A DNA stretch of 48,491 nucleotides from Glycomyces salinus (lineage in GTDB: Bacteria > Actinomycetota > Actinomycetes > Mycobacteriales > Micromonosporaceae). Position 1 is the stretch's first letter. Each line of letters opens with the position of its first letter. The stretch lies in contig NZ_JAELXW010000029.1 of NCBI RefSeq assembly GCF_016428645.1, forward strand, positions 1-48,491, read 5' to 3'. Below the pieces are notes generated by a model that saw nothing but the letters and a program-made list of their open reading frames with translations, did no database searches and had not been told where the DNA came from. The translations under genes were made by a program, and so were the position numbers. This document shows positions 1 to 7,344 of this stretch, piece by piece.

Positions 1-4
1 GAGA

Positions 5-46
5 GGTGGGCCGCCGCTTTGATTGGCGTCTTGGAGGCGGCCCACC
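5..46 (+). terminator. GC-rich inverted repeat, probable terminator
   Basis: Perfect 11-bp arms at 5-15 and 36-46 (GGTGGGCCGCC and its complement) enclose a 20-nt loop. A T-rich stretch (ATATTCTTTT) follows at 51-60, so this could end a plus-strand transcript coming from outside the window. The gap before the T tract makes it less than textbook. Confidence 0.45.
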
Positions 47-362
47 GGCCATATTCTTTTGTCGCTAGCGCGGGATGCGCTTCTTTCTACGGAAGCACAC
101 CTGCGCTGTTCAGGCAACCAGCGACACGCGCACCGGACCTATCTGCACGGTCCTTCATGGTCGGAATCGGTCTCGCTATTCGCTCGTAAGAGAAGTAAGT
201 TCCTCTCGTAATGCAGCAATTTCCCGATTGTGGTCCGTGCCTCATTCACTGGCTCGCCAGATGAGTTCGACCTCGCCGCCGGTGCGGCGGCCTCCCGCTT
301 TCGCCGGCAGCGCCTGCGGGGCCATATTCGAGGCGGTGAACTTCGTCCCTCGTCGGAGGGGC
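47..362. other. Non-coding stretch, no gene seen
   Basis: This stretch is less GC-rich than the rest. Short open frames exist on both strands, but none has a recognisable domain, a convincing ribosome binding site or the codon bias of the neighbouring genes. It lies downstream of the minus-strand hemerythrin gene. I see no RNA gene or repeat in it. Confidence 0.4.
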
Positions 363-779
363 TCAAGCGAGCGGGCCGAGGAGTTCCGTCGGTGTGCCGG
401 TCGGTGAGACCGTCTCCAGGACACTCAGGAGCTGGCGCTCCTCGTAGCCGAAGTGCGATTCCATGATCGCGCCGATGCCGTCGAGATGCCGGTGCAGCTC
501 CGCCGGGTCGGCCCCGGAGTCCAGGGCGGCCGCGAGGTCTCCGATGAGGTATTCGAGCATGCTGTGGTCCTGCATCAGTTTGTCGAGCACGGGCTTCAGA
601 TCCGGGCGCTCGGCGAGGATCTGCGGGAACAGTCCGGCGTCCTCGCTGCTGTGGTGACCGCTGAGGGCGGAGCAGAAGCCGCGGCAGAACACCAGGAGGT
701 CCATACCCTCCGGCGCTTCGACTTCTCCGTCGATCGACTTGCGGGCGAGCGCCATCGACTCGCGTAGGCGCTCGTGCAC
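363..779 (-). CDS. Hemerythrin-like HHE domain protein
   Basis: Cytosolic alpha-helical protein of the HHE cation-binding family, which binds a di-iron centre and is used for oxygen, NO or iron handling. The spaced histidines and acids are visible: GHHSSED near residues 41-47, a QDHSMLEYL segment, and MESHFGYEERQLL near the C-terminus. The first standard start in frame is GTG at 779 (138 aa), but homologous-looking residues (TDRLVAFSGQLRA) continue upstream. A Shine-Dalgarno-like GAGAGGA stands 7 nt before an ATC codon at 830, so the real start may be that ATC (155 aa). It is single-cistron on the minus strand with a possible -10 TAGACT at 873-878. The precise ligand is unknown. Confidence 0.85.
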   Translation of the reverse strand: MHERLRESMALARKSIDGEVEAPEGMDLLVFCRGFCSALSGHHSSEDAGLFPQILAERPDLKPVLDKLMQDHSMLEYLIGDLAAALDSGADPAELHRHLDGIGAIMESHFGYEERQLLSVLETVSPTGTPTELLGPLA

Positions 780-872
780 GGCTCGGAGCTGGCCGCTGAA
801 GGCGACCAGTCGGTCGGTCTCTGAGCTGATGTCCGGTTCCTCTCTCGTCGCCGCGTGCGAGGCGGCGGACCC

Positions 873-878
873 AGTCTA
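873..878 (-). promoter_or_regulatory. Candidate -10 box of hemerythrin gene
   Basis: TAGACT on the minus strand matches the actinobacterial TANNNT form. It would start transcription near 866, leaving a short leader that contains the GAGAGGA ribosome binding site ahead of codon ATC 830. No clear -35 is seen. Confidence 0.35.
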
Positions 879-975
879 GCCGCTTTTCGGGTCGTTCCCG
901 AATCCTGTTGGGACCGTTGGGGATCCAGGAGGGGGCTCAGGTGTAGAGCGCGCGAGTCCTTTGGTAGAGTCTGGT

Positions 976-1126
976 GCGGATCGCCTCAGGCGGTCCGGGT
1001 CGGGTGCTCGGTCGGGGAGCGCCTGCCGGTTCGATTCCGGTCCTGACCGCTGGGCCCGCAAGGGCCGCAGAGCTTGTCTTCGAGGGGTATGGCCCTGACC
1101 GGCGGTCACGCCGGTCAGGGCCTTTT
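976..1126 (+). ncRNA. Possible plus-strand small RNA with a tRNA-like T-arm
   Basis: This plus-strand segment lies between two minus-strand genes and ends in a textbook terminator (1091-1126), so something is probably transcribed here. A TAGAGT hexamer at 965-970 could be its -10. The segment can fold as a three-way junction: an acceptor-like helix 992-998/1042-1048 with one mismatch, an arm 1002-1009/1017-1024, and a T-arm 1025-1041 whose loop TTCGATT is the classic tRNA T-loop. There is no anticodon arm and no CCA, so it is not a normal tRNA. A competing 5' hairpin (978-985/989-996) is also possible. It could be a small RNA, a tRNA remnant or chance. Confidence 0.3.
1091..1126 (+). terminator. 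Strong rho-independent terminator
   Basis: A perfect 14-bp stem (1091-1104 with 1109-1122), a GTCA loop and a TTTT run at 1123-1126 point to termination of a plus-strand transcript. The hairpin also sits just past the end of the minus-strand hydrolase gene and might act on it too, though no T run follows in that direction. Confidence 0.8.
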
Positions 1127-1131
1127 CCGTC

Positions 1132-1983
1132 TCAGCCGATGCGGCCGATCAGTTTCGCGACGGCCTCGGCGATCGCCTCGGGCGCGTCCTCCGGTGCGTG
1201 GTGGCCCACTTCTTCGCCCAGGCTCGCGATCTCCAAGCCGGCGATGTTCTCGCGCGCCCATGCGATCATCTCCGGGGATCCGAGGCCGTGCGGCGAGGCC
1301 GTCAGCAGGGTCTTCGGGATCTCCGGTGTCGACACCAGCCACTTGACGTACACCTCGAAGCGCTCGGCGACCTCGGCCGGAGTGCCGTCAAGGGGGATCT
1401 GTCGCGGCCAGGCCAGCAGCGGGCGGCGGGACCCGGGGGTCGGGTACGGGCTCCGGTAGACGTCCAGGTCGGCCTCGGTGATGCCCGGGTTCGTCGCGCG
1501 GAGGGCCTGTTCGATGAACCAGTTCTCCTCCAAGGCCATCCGCTCTCCCGCGCCGGGGGTGCGGAGGGTCTTGAAGAACTCCACCGCCCCGGCCGGGTAC
1601 TCGGCCCAGGTCATCGGCCGCAGGAACGTCTCCATCACGACCAGTCCGCGAGCCCGGCCCGGATGCCGTGCGGCCCAGTCCATGGCGAGCGACCCGCCCC
1701 AGTCGTAGCCGACCAGGACCGGGCGGTCGATCCCGACGGCGTCGAGGAACGCCTCCAGGTATTCGGCGTGCTCGGCGAAGGAGTAGGCGATGTCGGGCTT
1801 GCCGGAGTCGCCCATGCCGATCAGGTCGGGGGCGACGACGCGGGCCGAGCCGGACAGGCGCGGCGTCACCTTCCTCCAGATATGGGAAGAGGTCGGGTTG
1901 CCGTGCAGGAGGACGACCGTTTCCGGGCCGCCGCCTTCCTCCTTGTACGACATCTCAGATTCCAGGACTTCGATGGTGTGCAC
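1132..1983 (-). CDS. Haloalkane dehalogenase-like alpha/beta hydrolase
   Basis: Cytosolic alpha/beta hydrolase (283 aa) closest to haloalkane dehalogenases of the DhaA type, which cleave carbon-halogen bonds through an Asp ester. Visible elements: oxyanion/halide motif HGNPTSSHIW with Asn29, nucleophile elbow GYDWGG with Asp94 and the following halide-binding Trp95, candidate catalytic acid Glu118 in METFLRP, and catalytic His261 or His262 in GHHAPED. This is the subfamily II pattern. GTG start at 1983 is preceded by GAGGAG. It lies 22 nt behind the tandem SnoaL gene and probably shares its MarR-controlled promoter. Natural substrate unknown; another hydrolase of the fold cannot be excluded. 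Confidence 0.85.
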   Translation of the reverse strand: MHTIEVLESEMSYKEEGGGPETVVLLHGNPTSSHIWRKVTPRLSGSARVVAPDLIGMGDSGKPDIAYSFAEHAEYLEAFLDAVGIDRPVLVGYDWGGSLAMDWAARHPGRARGLVVMETFLRPMTWAEYPAGAVEFFKTLRTPGAGERMALEENWFIEQALRATNPGITEADLDVYRSPYPTPGSRRPLLAWPRQIPLDGTPAEVAERFEVYVKWLVSTPEIPKTLLTASPHGLGSPEMIAWARENIAGLEIASLGEEVGHHAPEDAPEAIAEAVAKLIGRIG

Positions 1984-2005
1984 GATGGTCTCCTCTCCGA
2001 TGTTC

Positions 2006-2839
2006 CTACAGGGCTCGCCCGATGGCCTCGGTAAGCGCGATCGGGGTGACCTCGAGTCGGTCGAAGCGCCAGCCCGCTTCGGTGCGGCGCGCTCCGTAGT
2101 GGTGGATTCCGGCCGCGACGGATGCCGTGTCGTCGTCGATGGCGAAGACGGCGATGTCGTGGGCCCGCACCGTTGCAGTGTCGCCGTCGAGGTCGATGAC
2201 GAAGTTGGACTTGTTGTGCATGGTCCGGTCGAACCTGTCGTGGCCCTTGCGTGCGAGTTCCACCAGTTCTTCGATGCCGCTGGCCTCCCCGCGAATGGAT
2301 TTGACGACGACGTCGGCGGTGAACAGCCGGTCGGTCTCGTCCCAGCGCTCCTCGTCTATCCACAGGCTGTGGAGGGAGACGAGTTCGGCCAGCTCGGCGC
2401 GGTCGTCGAGCGCGCGGCCCGGCGGCCGAGCCTCGGTGACCGGGTCGATTTCCAGTTCGGAGAAGCGCCACCCGGCCTCGGTGCGCCGGGCCCGGAGGCG
2501 GTAGCGGGCGGTGGCGGTGGTGGTCCCGCCGTTCTCTACGAGGGCGATGTGCGCGGAGAAACGCACCTGGGCGGTGTCGCCGTCGAGGTCGACGACGATG
2601 CCGGTCGGCTGGTGGTGGGTCTGCTCGTACCGCTCGTGCTCGGCGGCCGCGAGCTCGACCAGGGCCCGGCGGCCCCGGGCCTCGCCGCCCGGGGTGCGGG
2701 CGCGCACGTCCTCGGTGAAGAAGCGGTGGGCGTCCTCGTAGCGGTGCTCGTCGAGCCAGGCCGCCTCGCGGGCGACCAGTTCGGCGAGTTCGGTTCGGTC
2801 GACGTGCTCATTGAGGCGGTCGTTCACTGAAGGCTCCAT
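2006..2839 (-). CDS. Tandem SnoaL-like (NTF2-fold) protein
   Basis: 277-residue cytosolic protein made of two SnoaL-like NTF2-fold halves, about residues 12-140 and 146-277. Each half has the early L-x-x-L-V-x-x-x-x-x-W-(L/I)-D-E helix, the D-L-D-G-D-T-A strand and the RRTEAGWRF strand near its end, so it is an internal duplication. Members of this fold act as isomerases, hydrolases or small-ligand binders; no activity can be assigned here. It is first in a two-gene unit with the dehalogenase-like gene, divergent from a MarR regulator, with operator-like palindromes in the shared gap. A substrate-processing pair under ligand-sensing repression is a reasonable inference. Confidence 0.8.
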   Translation of the reverse strand: MEPSVNDRLNEHVDRTELAELVAREAAWLDEHRYEDAHRFFTEDVRARTPGGEARGRRALVELAAAEHERYEQTHHQPTGIVVDLDGDTAQVRFSAHIALVENGGTTTATARYRLRARRTEAGWRFSELEIDPVTEARPPGRALDDRAELAELVSLHSLWIDEERWDETDRLFTADVVVKSIRGEASGIEELVELARKGHDRFDRTMHNKSNFVIDLDGDTATVRAHDIAVFAIDDDTASVAAGIHHYGARRTEAGWRFDRLEVTPIALTEAIGRAL

Positions 2840-2842
2840 ATG

Positions 2843-2855
2843 TTAGGGCTACTAA
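2843..2855. promoter_or_regulatory. Degenerate second MarR operator
   Basis: TTAGGGCTACTAA matches the stronger operator at 2882-2898 at ten of thirteen central positions. It lies just upstream of the SnoaL start, where a bound repressor would block that promoter. Confidence 0.45.
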
Positions 2856-2881
2856 TGTTTGTTGCGCTAACGAATATAGAT

Positions 2882-2898
2882 CATTAGTGACACTAATG
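2882..2898. promoter_or_regulatory. Perfect palindrome, probable MarR operator
   Basis: CATTAGTG-A-CACTAATG is a perfect 8+1+8 palindrome in the divergent gap. It covers the position expected for the -35 of the MarR promoter (its -10 is 2907-2912), which fits autorepression. Confidence 0.7.
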
Positions 2899-2906
2899 CA
2901 ACAGGC

Positions 2907-2912
2907 TATGAT
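2907..2912 (+). promoter_or_regulatory. -10 box of leaderless MarR transcript
   Basis: TATGAT followed by 7 nt and then ATG 2920. With normal spacing transcription would begin at or next to the start codon, and there is no Shine-Dalgarno sequence. Confidence 0.55.
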
Positions 2913-2919
2913 CGACGGC

Positions 2920-3402
2920 ATGGAGACACCCGACGACCTGGGGTACGGGCGCGGCGATGCCACGCCTCGGCAGCTGCGCGCCCAGTTCGGGCGGCTGCTC
3001 GGCATGGCCGCCACCCACTCGAGCCGCACCCTCGGCGAAGCGCTGGCCGAGATCGGCGCCCGCAAGTACCACTTCGCGGTCCTGGCCTCGCTCGACGAGT
3101 TCGGGCCTTCGAGCCAGGCCCAGCTCAGCGACCGGACCGGGATCTACCGCTCGGACCTGGTGGCCACCGTGAACGAGCTGGCCGGCGACGGCCATGTCCG
3201 ACGCGAAGCCGATCCGGCCGACCGCCGCCGCAACGTCGTCTCGATGACGCCCGCCGGAGACGAGCGCCGCCGGCAGATCGCCGAGGTCCTCGCCCGCACC
3301 AACGACGCGATCCTGGCCCCGTTCGATCCCGCCGAGCGCGAGCAGTTCGCGGCCCTGCTGCACCGCCTCAACGACCACCTGGCCCCGCGCGGGAAGTGGT
3401 GA
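2920..3402 (+). CDS. MarR-family transcriptional regulator
   Basis: 160-residue winged-helix repressor of the MarR family, acting as a dimer on palindromic DNA and usually released by small phenolic or electrophilic ligands. The recognition region QAQLSDRTGIYRSDLVATVNEL and the wing VRREADPADRRRNVVSMTPAG are clear. Longer in-frame starts exist at 2887, 2896 and 2908, but the first would start inside the operator; ATG 2920 sits 7 nt after TATGAT and fits a leaderless message. It is divergent from the SnoaL/dehalogenase pair, its likely targets. Its stop codon abuts the convergent aldehyde dehydrogenase stop (TGATCA at 3400-3405). Confidence 0.88.
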   Translation: METPDDLGYGRGDATPRQLRAQFGRLLGMAATHSSRTLGEALAEIGARKYHFAVLASLDEFGPSSQAQLSDRTGIYRSDLVATVNELAGDGHVRREADPADRRRNVVSMTPAGDERRRQIAEVLARTNDAILAPFDPAEREQFAALLHRLNDHLAPRGKW

Positions 3403-4782
3403 TCAGCGCAACTTGCGCATGATCTTCTCCTTGACCGCCGTGAACGGCGGATAGACCACCTGCATCGTGTCGGGCATGAGCGGCTTGTCGAACACGGCTT
3501 TGGCGTGGCTGAAGGTCTCGATCGACTGCTTCCCGTGGTAGGCGCCCATCCCCGAGTGCCCGACCCCGCCGAAGGGGAGCCCCGGCACGTCCAGGTGCGC
3601 CACCGGGATGTTGAAGCCGACCGCGCCCGATGAGGTGCGCGTCAGCAGCCGCCGCCGGGTCGAGTCGGCGGCGGTGAACGCGTACAGCGCCAGCGGCTTC
3701 TCGTGGCTGAGTACCTGCTCGATCGCCTCGTCGAGCGTGCCGACGGACAGGATCGGCAGGATGGGGCCGAAGATCTCCTCGGCCATCACCGGGCTCTTGG
3801 GGTCCACATCGGCCAGTACGGTCGGGGCGATGTAGCGCTCCTCGCGGTTGTGCCCGCCGCCGCAGACCAGGCGTCCCTCGTCGAGGAACCCGGCGAGCCG
3901 GTCGAAGGCCCGCTCGTCGACGATGCGCGCGTAGTCGGGGCTGTCGGCCGGGGCGTGGCCGTACATCTCGCGCACCGCCTCGGAAAGGTGGTGCTCCAGT
4001 TCGGGGCCGGTTCCGTCGACGGCGATCACGTAGTCGGGGGCGACGCACGTCTGCCCGGCGTTCATGAACTTGCCCCAGGCGATCCGCCTGGCGGCCGCGG
4101 CCAGGTCGACGCCCGGCTCCACGATCGCCGGGGACTTGCCGCCCAGTTCGAGGGTGACCGGCGTGAGGTGCTCGGCCGCAGCCGAGGCCACGATGCGCCC
4201 CACGCGGCTCGACCCGGTGAAGAAGACGTGGTCGAAGCGCTGCTCGAGCAGCTCGGCGGCGGCCTCGGGCCCGCCCTCGACGACCGCGACCGCGTCGGGG
4301 TCGAGGAACTCGCGCATCAGCCGGGCGAGGGTCGCCGAGGTGCGCGAGGTGGTCTCGCTGGGCTTGACGACCACGGCGTTCCCGCACGCCAGCGCCCCGG
4401 CCAGCGGCGCGAGTGTGAGCTGCACCGGGTAGTTGAACGGGCCGATGACCAGCACCACCCCGAGCGGCTCCCGCAGCACGTACGACTTGCCCGGCTGGAG
4501 GTACGGCGGGGTGTGGGTCCGCTTGGGGCGCAGCCAGGAGCGCAGGTGCTTGCGCAGCGACCTGACCTCGGCGCCGACGAAGTCGATCTCGGTCAGGAAC
4601 GACTCGGCCGCGGCCTTGCCCAGGTCGGCCCGCAGCGCCTCGGCCAGCTCGTCGCCGCCCTCCCGCAAGAGGTTGCCGAGCGCCTTGAGCTGGGACAGGC
4701 GCCAAGGAACGGGCTTGGTCGCGCCGATCTCGTAGTGGGCGCGCAGTCGCGCGACGGTGGCGGGGAGGTTCGCATTCGGCAT
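3403..4782 (-). CDS. Aldehyde dehydrogenase (ALDH3-like)
   Basis: NAD(P)-dependent aldehyde dehydrogenase, 459 aa, oxidising aldehydes to acids in the cytosol. It has the length and motifs of the ALDH3/coniferyl-aldehyde group: PFNYP near residue 115, FFTGSSRVG, LELGGKSP with general base Glu212, NAGQTCVAPD with nucleophile Cys246, and EEIFGP. ATG 4782 is chosen because the upstream in-frame residues look non-conserved and a TACGCT hexamer sits 6 nt before it. It follows the cysteine hydrolase by 23 nt and may be partly cotranscribed with it. Substrate unknown. Confidence 0.92.
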   Translation of the reverse strand: MPNANLPATVARLRAHYEIGATKPVPWRLSQLKALGNLLREGGDELAEALRADLGKAAAESFLTEIDFVGAEVRSLRKHLRSWLRPKRTHTPPYLQPGKSYVLREPLGVVLVIGPFNYPVQLTLAPLAGALACGNAVVVKPSETTSRTSATLARLMREFLDPDAVAVVEGGPEAAAELLEQRFDHVFFTGSSRVGRIVASAAAEHLTPVTLELGGKSPAIVEPGVDLAAAARRIAWGKFMNAGQTCVAPDYVIAVDGTGPELEHHLSEAVREMYGHAPADSPDYARIVDERAFDRLAGFLDEGRLVCGGGHNREERYIAPTVLADVDPKSPVMAEEIFGPILPILSVGTLDEAIEQVLSHEKPLALYAFTAADSTRRRLLTRTSSGAVGFNIPVAHLDVPGLPFGGVGHSGMGAYHGKQSIETFSHAKAVFDKPLMPDTMQVVYPPFTAVKEKIMRKLR

Positions 4783-4788
4783 CTTCTG

Positions 4789-4794
4789 AGCGTA
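4789..4794 (-). promoter_or_regulatory. -10 box of leaderless aldehyde dehydrogenase transcript
   Basis: TACGCT on the minus strand, 6 nt before ATG 4782; part of the recurrent TANNNT-N6/7-start arrangement in this window. Confidence 0.45.
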
Positions 4795-4805
4795 ACCGCT
4801 CCGGT

Positions 4806-5417
4806 TCAGGCGCGGGCGACCTCGGTGCTGGCCCAGATGTCCGGCGCCGGAAGGTCTTCGCCGCGCTCGACGGCCGCGATCCAATCGCCGGTGGCGGCGA
4901 CCGAGGCGAAGTTGGACGCCATGACCACCAGCATCGCCTGGTGCAACTGCCGGGCGGTCAGGCTTCCGGCGCCGTTGGAGATCGGCAGCGTCCCGGTGGC
5001 GTCGGAAAGCAGCTCGACGGCGATGCCGAGTCCGACGGCCTCGTAGGCGGTCGAGGCGTCGCAGTTCTGGGTCATGTAGCCGACGACGGTGACGGTGTCG
5101 ACGCCTCGCTCACCGAGCCAGTCGGCCAGACCGGTTCCGGCGAACGCCGACGGCGTGTGCTTCTCGACTAGCAGGTCGCGGTGTCGCTTCGCGATCTCGG
5201 GGTGCAGCTCCCAGGCCGCGGTGCCGCGGTCGAACAGCGGGGCCCCTGCCGGGGAGGTGTGCCGCACGACCACCACCGGTACGTCCGCGGCGGCCGCCGC
5301 GTCCATCGCGGCGGTGATGTTCGGCAGGCTCTCCTCGGTCGGCGGGTGGGCGATCGGGAGACCGCCGGTGAAGTACTCCTGCTGGACGTCGATGACGACG
5401 AGTGCTCGGTTTGTCAT
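4806..5417 (-). CDS. Isochorismatase-family cysteine hydrolase
   Basis: 203-residue cytosolic hydrolase of the isochorismatase/nicotinamidase fold. The catalytic triad is visible as Asp10 (VVIDVQQEYF), Lys86 (VEKHTPSAF) and nucleophile Cys119 (GYMTQNCDAS). Such enzymes hydrolyse amides or enol ethers; the substrate is not evident. ATG 5417 follows TTGGAGCC, a fair ribosome binding site. It lies directly downstream of a GlxA-type regulator in the same orientation. Isochorismatase-like genes are often partnered with GlxA-type regulators, so regulation by that protein is a sensible inference. Confidence 0.88.
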   Translation of the reverse strand: MTNRALVVIDVQQEYFTGGLPIAHPPTEESLPNITAAMDAAAAADVPVVVVRHTSPAGAPLFDRGTAAWELHPEIAKRHRDLLVEKHTPSAFAGTGLADWLGERGVDTVTVVGYMTQNCDASTAYEAVGLGIAVELLSDATGTLPISNGAGSLTARQLHQAMLVVMASNFASVAATGDWIAAVERGEDLPAPDIWASTEVARA

Positions 5418-5449
5418 GGCTCCAAGTCTTCCCCGGCTTCGGGGCCCCG

Positions 5450-6436
5450 TCAGCGGCGTTCCCGGCCAGAGACCGACGGGTTCGCGCCAGCGCCGAAGGA
5501 GGCCCGGTAGGCGGCCGGGGAGGTACCGAACCGCTCCCGGAAGTGCGGGCGTAGCGCCGCGGCGGAGGCGAAGCCGCTGCGGCGGGCCACCTGCTCGACC
5601 GGCAGGTCGGTCGCCTCCAGCAGCCGCTGGGCGAGCGTCAGCCTGCGGTGCAGGAACCACTGCGCGGGCGTGGCCCCGGTGGCGGCCTTGAAGTGCCGGT
5701 CGAAGGAGCGGCGGCTCATGGCCGCGCGGTGGGCCATCTCGTCCACGGCCGGCGGCCGGTCGAGCCGGCCTTCGGCCCACTCGAGGACCTCGGCGACCGG
5801 ATCGGCGCGGTCCGGTTCGGGCAGCGGCCGGTCGATGTACTGGGCCTGGCCGCCCGAACGCTGCGGCGGCACCACCATCGACCTGGCCACGCCCGCGGCG
5901 GCCTCGGCCCCGAACGAGCGCCGCAGCAGGTGCAGGCACAGGTCGATCCCGGCCGCGCTCCCGGCCGAGGTGAGGATGTCGCCGTCGTCGATGTAGAGCT
6001 CCGCCTCCCGCACCCGTACGAGCCGGTGGCGGCGGGCCAGCTCCGGGGCCCGGTGCCAGTGGGTGGTGGCGGGGCGCCCGTCGAGCAGCCCGGCGGCGGC
6101 GAGCACGAACGCGCCCAAGCAGAGCCCGACGACGGTCGCGCCGCGCTCTTTCGAGCGGCGCAACGCTTCGAGGACCTTCGCGGACGGCTCGTCGAGCTCC
6201 TCGCGGAAGGTCGGGACGATGACCACGTCGGCGTCCTCGAGCGCATCGAGGCCGTACGGGACTTCGAGGGTGATCCCGGCCGTCGTCGACACCGGCCCGG
6301 TCTCCGAGCACACGCGCAGGTCGAACCGGGGCAGGCCCGGACGCCGGACTCCGAACACCGAGATCGGCACCGACGATTCGAACAGGGGCGCGCCGTCGAA
6401 CAGGAGCACCGCGACGGACTCGAATCGTGCGCTCAT
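5450..6436 (-). CDS. GlxA-type transcriptional regulator (DJ-1/PfpI + AraC)
   Basis: 328-residue regulator with an N-terminal DJ-1/PfpI-like domain (about 8-185) and a C-terminal AraC/XylS double helix-turn-helix (about 225-315). The elbow GLCLGAFVLAAAGLLDG with Cys106 is kept, followed by THWHRAPEL. The DNA-binding half shows MSRRSFDRHFKAATG and the second-helix signature VARRSGFASAAALRPHFRERFG. It acts on DNA in the cytosol, probably as a ligand-responsive activator. The downstream cysteine hydrolase and aldehyde dehydrogenase are likely targets. TAGGCT lies 6 nt before ATG 6436. Confidence 0.9.
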   Translation of the reverse strand: MSARFESVAVLLFDGAPLFESSVPISVFGVRRPGLPRFDLRVCSETGPVSTTAGITLEVPYGLDALEDADVVIVPTFREELDEPSAKVLEALRRSKERGATVVGLCLGAFVLAAAGLLDGRPATTHWHRAPELARRHRLVRVREAELYIDDGDILTSAGSAAGIDLCLHLLRRSFGAEAAAGVARSMVVPPQRSGGQAQYIDRPLPEPDRADPVAEVLEWAEGRLDRPPAVDEMAHRAAMSRRSFDRHFKAATGATPAQWFLHRRLTLAQRLLEATDLPVEQVARRSGFASAAALRPHFRERFGTSPAAYRASFGAGANPSVSGRERR

Positions 6437-6442
6437 GCGGCG

Positions 6443-6448
6443 AGCCTA
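6443..6448 (-). promoter_or_regulatory. -10 box of leaderless GlxA-type regulator transcript
   Basis: TAGGCT on the minus strand, 6 nt before ATG 6436. It overlaps the stop codon end of the upstream TSUP gene, so the regulator can be transcribed on its own. Confidence 0.5.
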
Positions 6449-7237
6449 GCCGCCCCAGGAGGTGTACACGTCCCAGCCGAGTCTGAGGACCAGAGCGGTC
6501 ACGACGACCACCAGGACGATCCGCACGAACCTCGAGCCGATCGCCATCGCCATCCGGGCCCCGGCCCAGGCGCCGGTGATGGTCGCCGCGCCCATGGACA
6601 GCCCCAGCATCCAGTTCACGTTGCCCTGCACGGCGAAGACGGCCAGGGCCCCGAAGTTGGTGGCGGCGTTGACGACCTTGGTGTGCGCCGCGGCGGTGAC
6701 GTAGTCGAATCCGAGGAGGCTCGTGAAGGCCACGGCCAGGAAGATGCCGGTGCCCGGGCCGATGATGCCGTCGTAGAAGGCGATCGCGACCCCGCACACG
6801 AGCATGACCCCCGCCGCCCGCCAGTGCGTGCGCAGTTTCGGTTGCGGCTCGACGCCCAGCCTCGGGTTGGAGACCACCAGCACGAGCACGGCCAGCAGGA
6901 CCGCGATGATGATCGGCCGCAGCGCGTTCGAGGAGACCGCCGCCGCGGCCGCGGCCCCCGCCCCGGAGGCGGCCAGCGCCAGTCCGGTGGTCGGCCAGAT
7001 CAGCCTGTGGTCGAGTTTGATCTTGCGCCCGTAGGTGATCGCCGAGGTGGTGGTACCGAAGACGCTGGCGAGCTTGTTGGTGCCCAGAAGGGTGGCGACC
7101 GGGGCGTTCGGGAACGCGACCATGAGCGCTGGGAGGGAGACCAGGCCGCCGCCGCCGACGATCGCGTCGACCCAGCCGGCGAAGAGCGCGGCCGCGACCA
7201 GCAATCCTATGAGCGAGGCGTCGAATTCCAGGGGCAC
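6446..7237 (-). CDS. TSUP/TauE-SafE family permease (YfcA-like)
   Basis: Integral membrane protein of 263 aa with about eight hydrophobic segments in two repeats. The family hallmarks are present: the N-terminal DAIVGGGGLVSLP loop, GTNKL, and in the second half DGIIGPGTGIF with HTKVVNAATN. Members export sulfite, sulfonates or other organic acids; the actual substrate cannot be read from sequence. GTG 7237 is preceded by TAGCCT at 6 nt spacing with no Shine-Dalgarno. It precedes the GlxA-type regulator on the same strand with 9 nt between them. Confidence 0.9.
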   Translation of the reverse strand: MPLEFDASLIGLLVAAALFAGWVDAIVGGGGLVSLPALMVAFPNAPVATLLGTNKLASVFGTTTSAITYGRKIKLDHRLIWPTTGLALAASGAGAAAAAAVSSNALRPIIIAVLLAVLVLVVSNPRLGVEPQPKLRTHWRAAGVMLVCGVAIAFYDGIIGPGTGIFLAVAFTSLLGFDYVTAAAHTKVVNAATNFGALAVFAVQGNVNWMLGLSMGAATITGAWAGARMAMAIGSRFVRIVLVVVVTALVLRLGWDVYTSWGG

Positions 7238-7243
7238 GGCACG

Positions 7244-7249
7244 AGGCTA
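7244..7249 (-). promoter_or_regulatory. -10 box of leaderless TSUP permease transcript
   Basis: TAGCCT on the minus strand, 6 nt before GTG 7237. Confidence 0.45.
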
Positions 7250-7344
7250 CTTGCCACCCGGCTAGCCGACACGCCGATGAGGTGAGGAACACGTGTCGGA
7301 CCGTAATCGTCTGCTATCAACAGGTGGTGGACCTGACGAGACCC

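Noticed and set aside
992-1049. A canonical tRNA gene
   Set aside because: The T-arm is convincing, but no anticodon stem-loop can be placed, the acceptor helix has a mismatch and the span is only about 57 nt.
4806-7292. Minus-strand frame of 828 codons running through three genes
   Set aside because: Only its last 203 codons (cysteine hydrolase) are real; the rest overlaps the GlxA regulator and TSUP permease in another frame.
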